Of a stretch of DNA of 64,000 bases, positions 43,605 through 52,645 are shown one piece after another. The notes under the pieces are model-generated. The model searched no databases. It worked only from the letters and a program-made list of their open reading frames with translations, and was not told where the DNA came from. Numbering within the stretch: position 1 is the first letter of the stretch; each line of letters opens with the position of its first letter. The position numbers and the translations under genes are program-made. Source of the stretch: Bacillus sp. Marseille-P3661 (GTDB lineage: Bacteria > Bacillota > Bacilli > Bacillales > Bacillaceae_J). The stretch covers positions 62,001 through 126,000 of the forward strand of contig NZ_LT965956.1 of the NCBI RefSeq assembly GCF_900240995.1. The letters run 5' to 3'.

Positions 43605-44396
43605 ATGAAACACTTGAACCGCCAACACACTAAAATAGCATTTCCTACTTGTGAAATTTGTGCTAATTTTGACCCTTTACGAAGCAAGTGCAAGCTTAAA
43701 CAGCACGATGTAAGGGAACACGATATAAAGAACGCAGCTAAGTGTCGAAAAGACGGTTATTTTGTTCGTTATATACCACTTGTGCCTCGCTTTCTGCATT
43801 ATAATGGAATCGCTGATATGTCTACTAGTTATTTTGTTGATTGGGATCGTGTTTCAAAGAATGAGAACGGTCAGAAAATATTTGTGCATACAAAACGAGG
43901 TGTAGAAATACCTGTTCCTGCAAATCTTTCTGTTCAAAAACTTACAATCGGTAAATGGAATTCGGGTGTCGCAAGAATAGAAACATACCAAGGTCAGCGT
44001 GAGATTATCTATGAGTTAGGAGTTATTGCTGCAAGGGAAATCGCTAAGAAGAAGGGAGTGGAATTGACGGTATTGCCTGATGAAGAACACTGGAATGGTA
44101 TCCCTCATTTAGTCGAAAAATATTATGATGAAGTCCAAATAAGAGAACGAAGAAAAAGAATTATCGAAACACAAAATCCCGATGAGTGGGATGAAAGAAT
44201 TAGAAGTTTATGTAACTGGACTTCACATGTTAGGGAAGATATGGAGTATAAAGAAAATTCCCCCATGAAGGAAACTCTGAACTCTTCTTCTATTAGTTTT
44301 CAGAGACCGCTCGAGTTCTTATTAAATTGCTTTTTAAACATAACTAGATATGTAAGTTCTAAAATTCATAGTGAGAGGCATATTTGTTCCAAATAA
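43605..44396 (+). CDS. Cysteine-cluster protein of NYN cassette
   Basis: A 263-residue protein with an N-terminal cysteine cluster, CEICANFDPLRSKC at residues 16-29 and a further Cys at 47, a CxxC-x8-CxC-like array that suits zinc or an iron-sulfur cluster. The middle (residues 60-190) is soluble, mixed, with the pattern REIIYELGVIAAREIAKK, and the last 40 residues are moderately hydrophobic. No family is recognised. RBS GAGAGGG precedes the ATG. It ends the four-gene cassette; a strong terminator follows 45 bases later. Confidence 0.6.
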   Translation: MKHLNRQHTKIAFPTCEICANFDPLRSKCKLKQHDVREHDIKNAAKCRKDGYFVRYIPLVPRFLHYNGIADMSTSYFVDWDRVSKNENGQKIFVHTKRGVEIPVPANLSVQKLTIGKWNSGVARIETYQGQREIIYELGVIAAREIAKKKGVELTVLPDEEHWNGIPHLVEKYYDEVQIRERRKRIIETQNPDEWDERIRSLCNWTSHVREDMEYKENSPMKETLNSSSISFQRPLEFLLNCFLNITRYVSSKIHSERHICSK

Positions 44397-44440
44397 ATAG
44401 TTAAAAGGAAGATCTATAATATTTTTATTTAGGGTTATAT

Positions 44441-44475
44441 ACACATGGGAGTGACTTCCCCATGTGTTTTTTTTT
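44441..44475 (+). terminator. Terminator of NYN cassette
   Basis: ACACATGGG (44441-44449) pairs with CCCATGTGT (44459-44467), followed by nine T. Confidence 0.88.
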
Positions 44476-44558
44476 GGATCATATAAAAGTAAACCGTTAT
44501 CGTTTTTTAACATACATTATCAATAATCTAAAACCTACTTGAAAGGAGGTATGAAAAA

Positions 44559-45104
44559 ATGAAAAATAATTTATCCAAATTATTAAGGATGGGCGGCTAT
44601 ATTTTATATGCTCGTCACGCGGAAGCAACTGTTGGAGAAGATCATGCAGTTATAAATTTTCAAAACTGTTTCACCCAAAGAAATCTCTCTGAAGTTGGAA
44701 GAAAACAAGCTCGTTTTTATGGAGAGATCCTGCGTCAATTGCGTGTACCGATTTTGTATCCAATTCTTACTAGTCCTTTTTGTAGAACTATTGAAACTGC
44801 GCAATTGGCATTCAACCCTTCAAATATTTTAACTGATCCTTTTTTATTAGACCTTTATAGGTTGGGTGGCAGTTTATCTGAGAGAGAACAAGAAAGAATT
44901 TTAACTCACCTTCGAGCAGTCCTTGAAAAGGAGCCATCGCATAGAAGGAATAAAGTAATGGTTGCTCACAGTTTCCAAGAAGGTATTGGTTTAGGACAGC
45001 TGCCAAATATGGGTACAGTTGTAGTAAAGCCTAGAGGTCTTGGAAAGGGTTACGAAATTGTTGATTTACTCACATTAGCTGACTTAAAGGATTTATTAAT
45101 ATAA
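44559..45104 (+). CDS. Histidine phosphatase family protein
   Basis: A 181-residue phosphoglycerate-mutase-like phosphatase. The catalytic RHG-type motif is YARHAEATVG (His at about residue 21); other pocket residues are in SEVGRKQARFYG, TSPFCRTIETAQ, and the second histidine in MVAHSFQEGIG. LGGSLSEREQERI resembles the family SHR-like insert. Specific substrate is unknown. AAAGGAGG precedes the ATG. Monocistronic, separated from the NYN cassette by its terminator. Confidence 0.8.
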   Translation: MKNNLSKLLRMGGYILYARHAEATVGEDHAVINFQNCFTQRNLSEVGRKQARFYGEILRQLRVPILYPILTSPFCRTIETAQLAFNPSNILTDPFLLDLYRLGGSLSEREQERILTHLRAVLEKEPSHRRNKVMVAHSFQEGIGLGQLPNMGTVVVKPRGLGKGYEIVDLLTLADLKDLLI

Positions 45105-45213
45105 TTTTAGCAATATAAATATAAATGAATGGTTAAAAAGAGTTGAGACATCATTTAGCTCTAATGTTTAAAGGAAATAAGAAGTCTTAGTTAGTGAACG
45201 ACAAAAAAATGTG

Positions 45214-45330
45214 TTAAAATAAAAGTCCTTGGCAGGGGCACCAATCATTAAGTACAGTTGAGTTTTAAGTAGGGGATCTCTAGGAGTAGGGATCCCTGTA
45301 CTATTTATTTTTATTTTATTTTTTAGCAAC
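45214..45330 (+). ncRNA. Candidate small RNA or attenuator
   Basis: TTAAAAT at 45214-45220 may be a -10 box. Downstream, AGTACAG (45251-45257) can pair with CTGTACT (45296-45302), and GGGATC (45273-45278) with GATCCC (45291-45296); the two share bases 45296-45297 and so compete. A T-rich tract (45302-45324) follows. It precedes exoA, whose ATG is 70 bases beyond. It could be a leader or an independent short RNA; no known riboswitch class was recognised. Confidence 0.35.
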
Positions 45331-45393
45331 AGATAACTATGAAACTGCGATTAATCTACTAGTCGCTTTTTGCAAGGGGAGTAGAAAGAACAA

Positions 45394-46149
45394 ATGAAAT
45401 TTGTATCATGGAATGTTAATGGTCTTAGAGCCTGTGTAAAAAAAGGTTTTTTAAATTATTTCAATGATGTAGATGCGGATATTTTTTCTATCCAAGAAAC
45501 AAAACTACAAGAGGGACAAATAGAATTAGAGCTTCATAATTATTATCAGTACTGGAATTATGCTGAAAAAAAAGGTTATTCAGGTACAGCTATTTTTACA
45601 AAAAGGAAACCACTATCAGTTAGCTATGGGATTGGTGAGGACATTGTGGAAAGAGAAGGCCGCACGATTACATTAGAATTTGAGGAGTTTTATTTAGTTA
45701 ATTGCTATACTCCAAATTCTCAACGCGATCTTGCAAGACTTAGCTTTCGATTAGAGTGGGAAGAAAATATTCGAAATTACTTATTAGAACTTGATATAAA
45801 CAAGCCAGTTATATTATGTGGTGATTTGAATGTGGCCCATCAAGAGATAGATTTGAAAAATTATAAAACAAATAAAGGGAATTCAGGGTTTACGGATGAG
45901 GAACGAGGTAAAATGACTACTTTACTCGCTGCAGGGTTTGTTGATTCATTTAGATATCTATATCCAGAACGAGATGATGTTTACTCCTGGTGGTCATATA
46001 TGAATAAAGTTAGAGAACGGAATATTGGCTGGAGAATTGATTATTTTATCGTATCAAAAAGACTAACTAAAATGTTAGTTGATTCCCAAATTCACTGTGA
46101 TATTATGGGGAGCGACCATTGTCCAGTAGCTCTTGAAATGAATTTATAG
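45394..46149 (+). CDS. exoA: Exodeoxyribonuclease III / AP endonuclease
   Basis: A 251-residue enzyme of base-excision repair, matching B. subtilis ExoA in length (252). It cleaves DNA 5' of abasic sites and trims 3' ends. Conserved blocks: WNVNGLRA (Asn7), IQETK (metal-binding Glu), NCYTPNSQR (Tyr), LCGDLNVAH (Asp and Asn), YSWWSY, WRIDYF and the catalytic MGSDHCPV. RBS AAGGGGAG lies about 10 bases before the ATG. Monocistronic with its own terminator. Confidence 0.95.
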   Translation: MKFVSWNVNGLRACVKKGFLNYFNDVDADIFSIQETKLQEGQIELELHNYYQYWNYAEKKGYSGTAIFTKRKPLSVSYGIGEDIVEREGRTITLEFEEFYLVNCYTPNSQRDLARLSFRLEWEENIRNYLLELDINKPVILCGDLNVAHQEIDLKNYKTNKGNSGFTDEERGKMTTLLAAGFVDSFRYLYPERDDVYSWWSYMNKVRERNIGWRIDYFIVSKRLTKMLVDSQIHCDIMGSDHCPVALEMNL

Positions 46150-46200
46150 TTGATTAGGAAACTATACCTATAGTAGTAGCTTATATTTATTAAATAGCAG

Positions 46201-46236
46201 AAAGGCGATACGCAATTAGTGTAATCGCCTTTTTAC
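46201..46236 (+). terminator. Terminator of exoA
   Basis: AAAGGCGAT (46201-46209) pairs with ATCGCCTTT (46223-46231), followed by TTT. Confidence 0.8.
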
Positions 46237-46273
46237 TATTTATATAAGGTATTAATTCTTTCTTAAGGAATTA

Positions 46274-46417
46274 TTAAGTTTCATCACTTTGATTTCTATT
46301 GTTAATTATATAAGGCTCACTGAGGTCATTTGATACGTCACTAGTTGAATGAAGTGCATCATATGCAGGATTTGTAATATAAAGAACTTGATTTTTTAGG
46401 TGCTCTTTTTCTCCCAT
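46274..46417 (-). CDS. Small 47-residue protein
   Basis: MGEKEHLKNQVLYITNPAYD begins a 47-residue polar peptide ending NQSDET. The ATG at 46417 has AAGGG about 7 bases upstream; a longer frame from 46468 is less well supported. There is no membrane segment. I do not recognise it. It converges with exoA. The gap 46418-46744 shows no further gene. Confidence 0.45.
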   Translation of the reverse strand: MGEKEHLKNQVLYITNPAYDALHSTSDVSNDLSEPYIINNRNQSDET

Positions 46418-46744
46418 GTAACCACCCTTTCTTACACGAAACCTCTTTATATATTTGTCATTATGCATTTGGTTTTATTCATATATTGTTAATGAAAAAG
46501 TAGTAGTGCCCATAAAAGTTTGTCATACATTTAAAAATAAGCCTATTAGCCTGTAGTATTTAATGTAGAAAGGGTCGCTGAAACTAATCACATGGTCGTC
46601 GTATCGAATTCCAGGGGAATATAACTTCGGTACTTAATAACTAACAGCATTTTTTCAAAAGAAGAAGTGCTCTTTTTGAATGTTAACAATAAACCCTTTA
46701 TAATAAAATGAATTCAAATATTTCGAAAGAGAGTGATTTTGTTT

Positions 46745-47188
46745 ATGGATACTCAAATAATTACAAAATTTAAAATACTCCAGCCTGCACATGTGGTGTT
46801 TGAAGCGATAGTAGACCCTGCTAAAATTGGGAACTTTTGGTTCTCATCAAGTTCTGAAAGATGGGATCAAGGAAAGACAATTACATTGAGATATGATGAA
46901 TACAACGCAGTAGGAGATATAAAGGTTGTAGAAATAGTGGACAATTCCAAAATCGTGTTTACCTGGGGATCGGAAAGTAATGAAGAAACGGTTGTTACTA
47001 TCGTATTAAAAGAATTAGAAGATAGAAGTACCATAATTGAAGTTACCGAATCAGGTTTCCGTGAAGATGATCCTGAAATAATGAATAAAATGCTAGATCA
47101 AAAAGGTGGTTGGGTATATATGCTATCTTGTTTAAAGAGCTATTTGGAAAATGGTGTAAGTACCTTGAGAGCATCATTAATTCATTAG
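46745..47188 (+). CDS. SRPBCC (AHSA1-like) protein
   Basis: A 147-residue START/SRPBCC-fold protein of the AHSA1 group. Typical elements are FKILQPAHVVFEAIVDPAKIG with FWF, VVEIVDNSKIVFTWG, TIIEVTESGF, and a C-terminal long helix GGWVYMLSCLKSYLENG. These proteins bind hydrophobic ligands or assist Hsp90-like partners; the ligand is not known. The ATG at 46745 has AGAGAG about 11 bases upstream; TTG at 46739 is an alternative. Confidence 0.82.
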   Translation: MDTQIITKFKILQPAHVVFEAIVDPAKIGNFWFSSSSERWDQGKTITLRYDEYNAVGDIKVVEIVDNSKIVFTWGSESNEETVVTIVLKELEDRSTIIEVTESGFREDDPEIMNKMLDQKGGWVYMLSCLKSYLENGVSTLRASLIH

Positions 47189-47285
47189 TTCGTATATATA
47201 AATTGTATTCATACAAGTTTTATTCACTTAATATGGTTCAAGATTCACTTTCCTTACATAAGCTATTAGTGAGGAGTGGAATAAT

Positions 47286-47585
47286 ATGAAAAATGCACAG
47301 GAACTAAAAGATATCGAGACTCTAAAGTACATTAGAAATAGACTTGATTATATTTACTCCATTTCTAAAAGCAACCACAATGACAACCCTGAATTAATGG
47401 ACACAATTGCAAGTTTAGCCACAGTTGCAAACATGTTTGCAAAGATTAAGTTAGAGGAAATAAACGGCAATAAAGAAACATCAAGTCCACAGGGATTTCT
47501 TGTTAATAATTTAGGTAACGCATATTCGAGAATGAAGGATTATGAAAAACAAAAAGAAATAGACTTTCCATCTTGGAAACTTTAA
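47286..47585 (+). CDS. Hypothetical 99-residue protein
   Basis: A 99-residue, mostly helical soluble protein with no recognised domain (LKDIETLKYIRNRLDYIYSI near the start, DYEKQKEIDFPSW near the end). GAGGAGTGG precedes the ATG, and a terminator follows within 50 bases, so it is expressed as a single gene. Function unknown. Confidence 0.6.
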   Translation: MKNAQELKDIETLKYIRNRLDYIYSISKSNHNDNPELMDTIASLATVANMFAKIKLEEINGNKETSSPQGFLVNNLGNAYSRMKDYEKQKEIDFPSWKL

Positions 47586-47634
47586 CAGTATTTTCAGACC
47601 TCTTAAAAAGTTCATACTTGTTAAAAAACACATA

Positions 47635-47660
47635 AGGCGCCAAATTAGGCGCCTATTTTA
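47635..47660 (+). terminator. Terminator
   Basis: AGGCGCC (47635-47641) pairs with GGCGCCT (47648-47654), followed by ATTTTATTTT. Confidence 0.75.
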
Positions 47661-47816
47661 TTTTAAAAAATACCTGCATTTGTTTGTTAAATGCAGAATC
47701 TTTTGTGGTATGATGAGAAATAATCATTGTTCATTACTTTTGATAATTATAAGGTGAAAAGCTTCAGTATTTGGATACACTTTAAATAGATCTAAAACAG
47801 TAGGAGGGATAACAAT

Positions 47817-48416
47817 TTGCTTAAAGAAACAATTAATCAATATCTCCAAGACCAAATAAAAAATAATAGTAAAGTCATTAAACTTTTTAGGGATGAGAAG
47901 GAATATGCTGAGCAGTATCGTTTACTGCCGGATGGAGTAACGGTAGAAGAGATAGAACCTCTTTCTCGTTTTGATGAAGCATACATCGAGCGTGGGAATA
48001 AACTAACTGATGATGTAATAGCAAAAGAAACGAATGCATTTTTAAAGCTACCAATCGACTATTTTAAAAAACATATAAATGAATTTATGTTTGTTGAGTC
48101 TAAATGGCTAGAATTTGTTAGAGTAGATGCTATTTCTTTTGAAATAGATGATGTGTTTGGTACATATGATGTGATGTTAGGATTAAGGTTCCCTAAGAAA
48201 TTGGGAACTACAATTAAAGACCAACTCAGGAACCAATTACAGAGTAATGGAGCTACATTTGATCTCATGTTTAATAATGAGGATGGCTTGTGGGATCTAA
48301 ACTTTTCTTTAGAACATGTAGATGGTTTTAAAGAAGAATTGACAATTGGGCAAGCATATGTGATCATTTATTCTTTTTTGTTTACCTTAGTCAAAAACAT
48401 AGAGGAAAACTGGTGA
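47817..48416 (+). CDS. Uncharacterised Bacillaceae protein
   Basis: A 199-residue soluble acidic protein. Blocks such as LLPDGVTVEEIEPLSRFDEA, YIERGNKLTDDVI, AISFEIDDVFGTYDVMLGL and DLMFNNEDGLWDLNFSL read as well conserved. Similar Bacillaceae proteins have, as I recall, been labelled branched-chain amino-acid aminotransferase, but no PLP-enzyme motif is present. TTG at 47817 is preceded by GTAGGAGGG, 8-16 bases upstream. It seems monocistronic. Confidence 0.65.
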   Translation: MLKETINQYLQDQIKNNSKVIKLFRDEKEYAEQYRLLPDGVTVEEIEPLSRFDEAYIERGNKLTDDVIAKETNAFLKLPIDYFKKHINEFMFVESKWLEFVRVDAISFEIDDVFGTYDVMLGLRFPKKLGTTIKDQLRNQLQSNGATFDLMFNNEDGLWDLNFSLEHVDGFKEELTIGQAYVIIYSFLFTLVKNIEENW

Positions 48417-48731
48417 AATTTATGTTTTAATACGGTTTCGAATAAAGTAATTAAAGTCCCTTTGTGAAGCGTGGTTCTGACACACCTTGGACAATTTATA
48501 CATAAAAGCCAAATTCTAAAATAATTTATTTTTTGCGATTGTTTTAAACGATGCGGATATACTACTATAATGTATTACTTTTGTGAATCTGTTTACTAAG
48601 AATACCCTGAAGAAGTGTTGAGGAGTATGGATTTTCTGGTGCGATAAAATATCAGATGCCTTATGTTTCAAAATCCGAAAGACACGTAGCATGCAATTAT
48701 TCGGATATCCTTTATTAGTGATTTATATAAA
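48417..48731. other. Intergenic region
   Basis: About 315 bases with no gene or hairpin that I can support; promoter elements for the structured leader downstream are presumably here. Confidence 0.35.
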
Positions 48732-48791
48732 AGGGACGCAGGTACAGGCATCTTTTACTATACTTATGCATAGAACCTGTACAGAGTCCCT
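48732..48791 (+). promoter_or_regulatory. Structured mRNA leader
   Basis: AGGGAC (48732-48737) pairs with GTCCCT (48786-48791) and GTACAGG (48742-48748) with CCTGTAC (48776-48782). A small internal loop separates the two stems and a 27-base apical loop tops them. No T-run follows and GGGAGGGG lies 10 bases after it, so it is a 5' leader element of the next gene rather than a terminator. Confidence 0.45.
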
Positions 48792-48813
48792 AAAAAATCT
48801 GGGAGGGGTACAC

Positions 48814-49233
48814 GTGGCTAAAACAAAAATCAGAATTTCACCTTCGAAAGAAGATAAAGTTGAATTGACACTTGATATTGAAGGGCTTTCCAAAGAAAAT
48901 TTAGTTGAAGTAGCAGATGCTTATTTTTTCGAAGATAAAAAGGTTTCAAAGAGTGGAAATGAACTGTATTACACTATTTTCTTTAATAAGAGATTTTTTA
49001 ACAAAAAAGTTATCAAAAATGGTAACCCAAGTATCACAATGTATTCATCTAATAAATTATTAACAATTAATATTAAAGCGGAATTTAGTGTAACAGATAT
49101 TAGACAAAATGAATCAAATTATATTTTTGAAAAAGAAGTTGCTGGAGACGTTTCATTCACAGTTAAGTTTACAGTCAGTGAAAATTACTATCGTGAGAAA
49201 ATTACAGAAAAACGAGAAAATCAAGAAATGTAA
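48814..49233 (+). CDS. Hypothetical 139-residue protein
   Basis: A 139-residue soluble protein predicted to be rich in beta strands (MAKTKIRISPSKEDKVELTL, with LLTINIKAEFSV and VSFTVKFTVSE later). No domain recognised. The GTG at 48814 follows GGGAGGGG by about 6 bases; an ATG at 48691 would place the leader hairpin inside the gene. A strong shared terminator follows at once. Function unknown. Confidence 0.6.
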   Translation: MAKTKIRISPSKEDKVELTLDIEGLSKENLVEVADAYFFEDKKVSKSGNELYYTIFFNKRFFNKKVIKNGNPSITMYSSNKLLTINIKAEFSVTDIRQNESNYIFEKEVAGDVSFTVKFTVSENYYREKITEKRENQEM

Positions 49234-49266
49234 TAAACAACCCCATCTTAGAAATGGGGTTGTTTA
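49233..49266. terminator. Strong bidirectional terminator
   Basis: A 14-bp stem (ATAAACAACCCCAT at 49233-49246 with 49253-49266) between converging genes. Confidence 0.88.
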
Positions 49267-49267
49267 T

Positions 49268-51331
49268 TTATAACAGAATTTTATCTTGGCGTATAGTAAA
49301 ATCTGTGTGCCAATCAGGAAGTTTCTCTGCATTCATAGGACGAGCAATGTAGTAACCCTGAATGATTAGAGATTCGTTCATCGCGGTAAGAAAATCAATT
49401 TGTTCCTTTGTTTCTACACCTTCAATAACAATATTTAAGTTTAATGAAGTACTAAGCGCAATAATTGCTTTCATGATAGCGGAGTCTTTCTCAGAATCAG
49501 GTATACCATCAATAAAGGATTTGTCAATTTTCAATGTTGTGATAGGCAAACGTTTAAGATAAGATAAAGATGAAACGCCTGTTCCAAAATCATCAAGAGC
49601 AACTGAAAATCCGTATTCTCGCATAACATTAACAGCCTGAATAGCGCTTTCTATATTCTTTACAACACTAGTTTCTGTCATCTCTAATTCTATATATTTC
49701 CCCTCAATGTTATACTGTTCAATGCTGTTCTTTAAAGTTTTGATAAGTTTTGGGGAAGTAACATAAGGTCCTGGTATGTTGATTGCAACTTGCAAAACAG
49801 GTTTTCTTAATGATTTCCATTCATCGATTTGTTTACAGACTTCCTCGATTATCCAATCCGTTACTCTGAACATTTTTCCATTCTCCTCCAATAACGGGAT
49901 AAACACCGCTGGAGAAATAATTCCATGAATCGGATGCTCCCAACGTAGCAACGCTTCAACACCAATTATTGTATACGTTTTTAGACATAACTTGGGTTGG
50001 TAGACGAGATATAATTCATTATTACACATTGCTTGATCAATTCTATCTAGTAGGTTACGTTCAAACGTATACGTATGAATTACAGGATCATATTCGATCA
50101 CTTCATTTTCATAACGAATAGTTGGATGGTTTAATACAGCCATAGTGTTGTCAAATAACTTATTTACGTCTGATCCTTTATCTGTAGTAGAATATGCACA
50201 TACCATTTTTAATGATAAGAGATGATCGTTAATTTCAAGTGGTTTTGAGAGAGTAGATAGTATTTGTCTCATTGCAACCTTAAAACGCTCGAAATCACGA
50301 GCATCATCCGTAAGGAGAGCAAAGCGATTTCCCTTAATTCTATAAACTCCTACCGATAGTGGTTTTAAACGAAACATAACTTCTCCAACTCTTTGAATGA
50401 TTTCATCGCCAAAATCATATCCATTTTCCCCATTCCACCTATCTAACTCATGAATGTGTAATACAGCTAGGATTCTAGAATTTGAAGTAATGTTATAATT
50501 TTTTTCAAACTGTCTTCGATTAGGTAGCTTCGTTAAAGAATCAAAATAATTTAATCGGTAATGTACATACCGATCTAAAATACTTGTTATGACTGACAAA
50601 AATAGGAGGATGAATATGCCGATTGAAACACCTAAAATTAGCAGGGGCGTATTCATTTCGTTCATATGGTGATCAATGATCAGGTTATTTGAAGAAATTG
50701 GTATATAAAATGCAATTGCTTTCATACCAGTATAATGCATACTTGCAACAGCAAGCCCAAGCAATAAAGCTGTTAAAGATTTTATTATATAATTCTTCAT
50801 AAGTCTTTGTTTCGTTGAAAAAATATATATTGCAATAAGTGAAACAACCATAGCTAGTCCAATCGATAGTCCAAACAGTCCTGGTTTATAAACATAATTA
50901 GCCTCCATTACCATGGCAGCCATTCCTACATAATGCATTATAGAAATCCCAAGTCCCATAATAATTCCTGACAGCATAAATGAGAGTACAGATCGTTTTG
51001 TACGACTGGCAAAATAGAAAGCTAGAAAGGATGCGATGACCGAAGGAATAACTGAAATGATCGTAATCGTAACATCATATTTCATATGAACTGGAATCAT
51101 AAAGGCAGCCATTCCTATGAAGTGCATCGACCAAATTCCGAGTCCCATGGCGATCGAAGCAAGTCCGAGCCAATAATATTTATGGAAAAAGCTGTTTTGC
51201 TGTATTCGTTCATTCATAGAAAGGGCTGTATATGATGCAAAAAAAGCAATTACTATAGATAAAAAAACGATTGGAGTAGAATATTCCCCTTGAAGGAAAA
51301 TAACTTCATTAGGATTGGGTAATGAAAACAT
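49268..51331 (-). CDS. MHYT-GGDEF-EAL c-di-GMP phosphodiesterase
   Basis: A 687-residue membrane protein with an N-terminal seven-helix MHYT sensor (three MHY/MHF motifs: MHFIGMAAF, MHYVGMAAM and MHYTGMKAI), which is thought to bind copper and sense small diatomic gases. A GGDEF domain (about 265-425) has a degenerate motif, RIKGNRFAL in place of RYGGDEFal, so diguanylate cyclase activity is unlikely. The EAL domain (about 430-680) is intact: VEALLRW, EMTETSVV, LDDFGTG, TLKIDKSF, IEGVETKEQ and QGYYIARP. It resembles B. subtilis YkoW without the PAS domain. RBS AGAGGT precedes the ATG. Confidence 0.9.
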   Translation of the reverse strand: MFSLPNPNEVIFLQGEYSTPIVFLSIVIAFFASYTALSMNERIQQNSFFHKYYWLGLASIAMGLGIWSMHFIGMAAFMIPVHMKYDVTITIISVIPSVIASFLAFYFASRTKRSVLSFMLSGIIMGLGISIMHYVGMAAMVMEANYVYKPGLFGLSIGLAMVVSLIAIYIFSTKQRLMKNYIIKSLTALLLGLAVASMHYTGMKAIAFYIPISSNNLIIDHHMNEMNTPLLILGVSIGIFILLFLSVITSILDRYVHYRLNYFDSLTKLPNRRQFEKNYNITSNSRILAVLHIHELDRWNGENGYDFGDEIIQRVGEVMFRLKPLSVGVYRIKGNRFALLTDDARDFERFKVAMRQILSTLSKPLEINDHLLSLKMVCAYSTTDKGSDVNKLFDNTMAVLNHPTIRYENEVIEYDPVIHTYTFERNLLDRIDQAMCNNELYLVYQPKLCLKTYTIIGVEALLRWEHPIHGIISPAVFIPLLEENGKMFRVTDWIIEEVCKQIDEWKSLRKPVLQVAINIPGPYVTSPKLIKTLKNSIEQYNIEGKYIELEMTETSVVKNIESAIQAVNVMREYGFSVALDDFGTGVSSLSYLKRLPITTLKIDKSFIDGIPDSEKDSAIMKAIIALSTSLNLNIVIEGVETKEQIDFLTAMNESLIIQGYYIARPMNAEKLPDWHTDFTIRQDKILL

Positions 51332-51644
51332 ATAGATTTACCTCTGCATAAGCACAATTTATTTTTTGTATGATTTCTAGTTAAAAAGTGAAAAATTTAG
51401 TAGGGTTCTAATTAGTAAAGATATATGAGACTAGTAAAATACCGTCTATAACAAACTTTACCACATTTCCGTGCTTAATACTATGGTAATAGTGTTAATT
51501 TACTACGTCCAAAGGAATCGGGAAGATCAAAGGGGTAATTAGTAAATTTGGGTGGTACCTAGATCCGATATTTTTGATAAATATAGGATCAAGGCACCAT
51601 TTTTAACCATGGCTATATAATTTTAATATATATCTTATCGTAGG
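51332..51644. other. Intergenic with imperfect hairpin
   Basis: An imperfect stem joins 51554-51573 with about 51580-51598 (GGTACCTAGATCC and its near-complement) and is followed on the plus strand by ATTTTTAA, although no plus-strand gene lies upstream. Nothing else is seen. Confidence 0.4.
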
Positions 51645-52645
51645 CTCATTTTTCTCTCTTTCGCCTTCTTTGCTAAAAACAGTCCTATCGATTTATTTCT
51701 TTCCCAAATTGACGGAAAAGCAGCAAGAGGAAGGCTGTTTTCTTTAATTAAAGATCCGATTTCAACAGTAAATGCTGGTTTTTCAAACTCTTCCACAAAC
51801 CAATCTGTATAGCCCCCACCTTGTTGGTATGAAGCGGGTTCTTCTAACTTATACCCTGTAATTCCCGAAACTTTTTCTGCAATCTGGTAATAATCATTAG
51901 TGAAATTAGTTGTATGAGTTAATCCCCATTGATTAAATCCCCAAAATAGGACGTTGCCAGAGGAGTGATATGAAACCGCAATTTCCGGTTTTATTTCGTA
52001 GGTGAAGTCAACGAGAGCTTTTACTTCTTTTGCTTCAAGGGGAGAAGAGCCCTTATAAAATTGATAGCTCGGTTTTTTTGAAACTCCTTTAATGTTTTCC
52101 CAATTAGCAGGATACTGACGATTAAGGTCTATTCCGTTTAGATTTGCCTTCCATCTTTTAAAGTTTACAGATCTTTTGTTCATTTTAAGTAGTTCTGTAT
52201 GGAGATATCTTGGAAAGGCATGTATACCAAATTGCTGTAGGGTAACTCCATCTGGGTTTACCATAGGGACAAACCAAATCGATATTCCATTGAGTATATT
52301 TGGATCAAGGTGTTCTATTGTTTGCTTTGTTTTGTAAGCATCTGCATAAGTTTCGATCATTTTCATTAAAAGTGCACTAGTCAACCATTCACGTGCATGA
52401 TGTGCCCCATTTAATAAAATTGACGTCTCTCCGTGCCCCAATTTAATTGCCCAAATGTTTCTTCCATACTCAGTCGTAGTTAAAGATTTGTATGAAATTA
52501 ACTCAGGGTAAGTTTGAGAAAGCTCAACCATATCTTCAGTCAAAGAATCGTATGTATAGATATTTTCTGTATAAACTACCTGAGCTTGTATTTTACTGGG
52601 ACAAAAATATAAACAAATCAGAATCATTAAGAAAATACCTTTCAT
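51635..52645 (-). CDS. Secreted M14 zinc carboxypeptidase
   Basis: A 336-residue M14 peptidase with an N-terminal signal peptide (hydrophobic residues 3-14, probable cleavage after IQA at 21). Zinc and catalytic residues are present: GAHHAREW (His83 and Glu86), NLNGIDLNRQYP, SYHSSGN with the third zinc histidine, and FTVEIG with the catalytic Glu. Related enzymes (ENP1/YqgT) cleave gamma-D-glutamyl-diamino acid bonds in cell-wall peptides; a wall role is likely. The ATG at 52645 (MKGIFLM) is preceded by AAAAGG at 9 bases. Confidence 0.87.
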   Translation of the reverse strand: MKGIFLMILICLYFCPSKIQAQVVYTENIYTYDSLTEDMVELSQTYPELISYKSLTTTEYGRNIWAIKLGHGETSILLNGAHHAREWLTSALLMKMIETYADAYKTKQTIEHLDPNILNGISIWFVPMVNPDGVTLQQFGIHAFPRYLHTELLKMNKRSVNFKRWKANLNGIDLNRQYPANWENIKGVSKKPSYQFYKGSSPLEAKEVKALVDFTYEIKPEIAVSYHSSGNVLFWGFNQWGLTHTTNFTNDYYQIAEKVSGITGYKLEEPASYQQGGGYTDWFVEEFEKPAFTVEIGSLIKENSLPLAAFPSIWERNKSIGLFLAKKAKERKMSLR

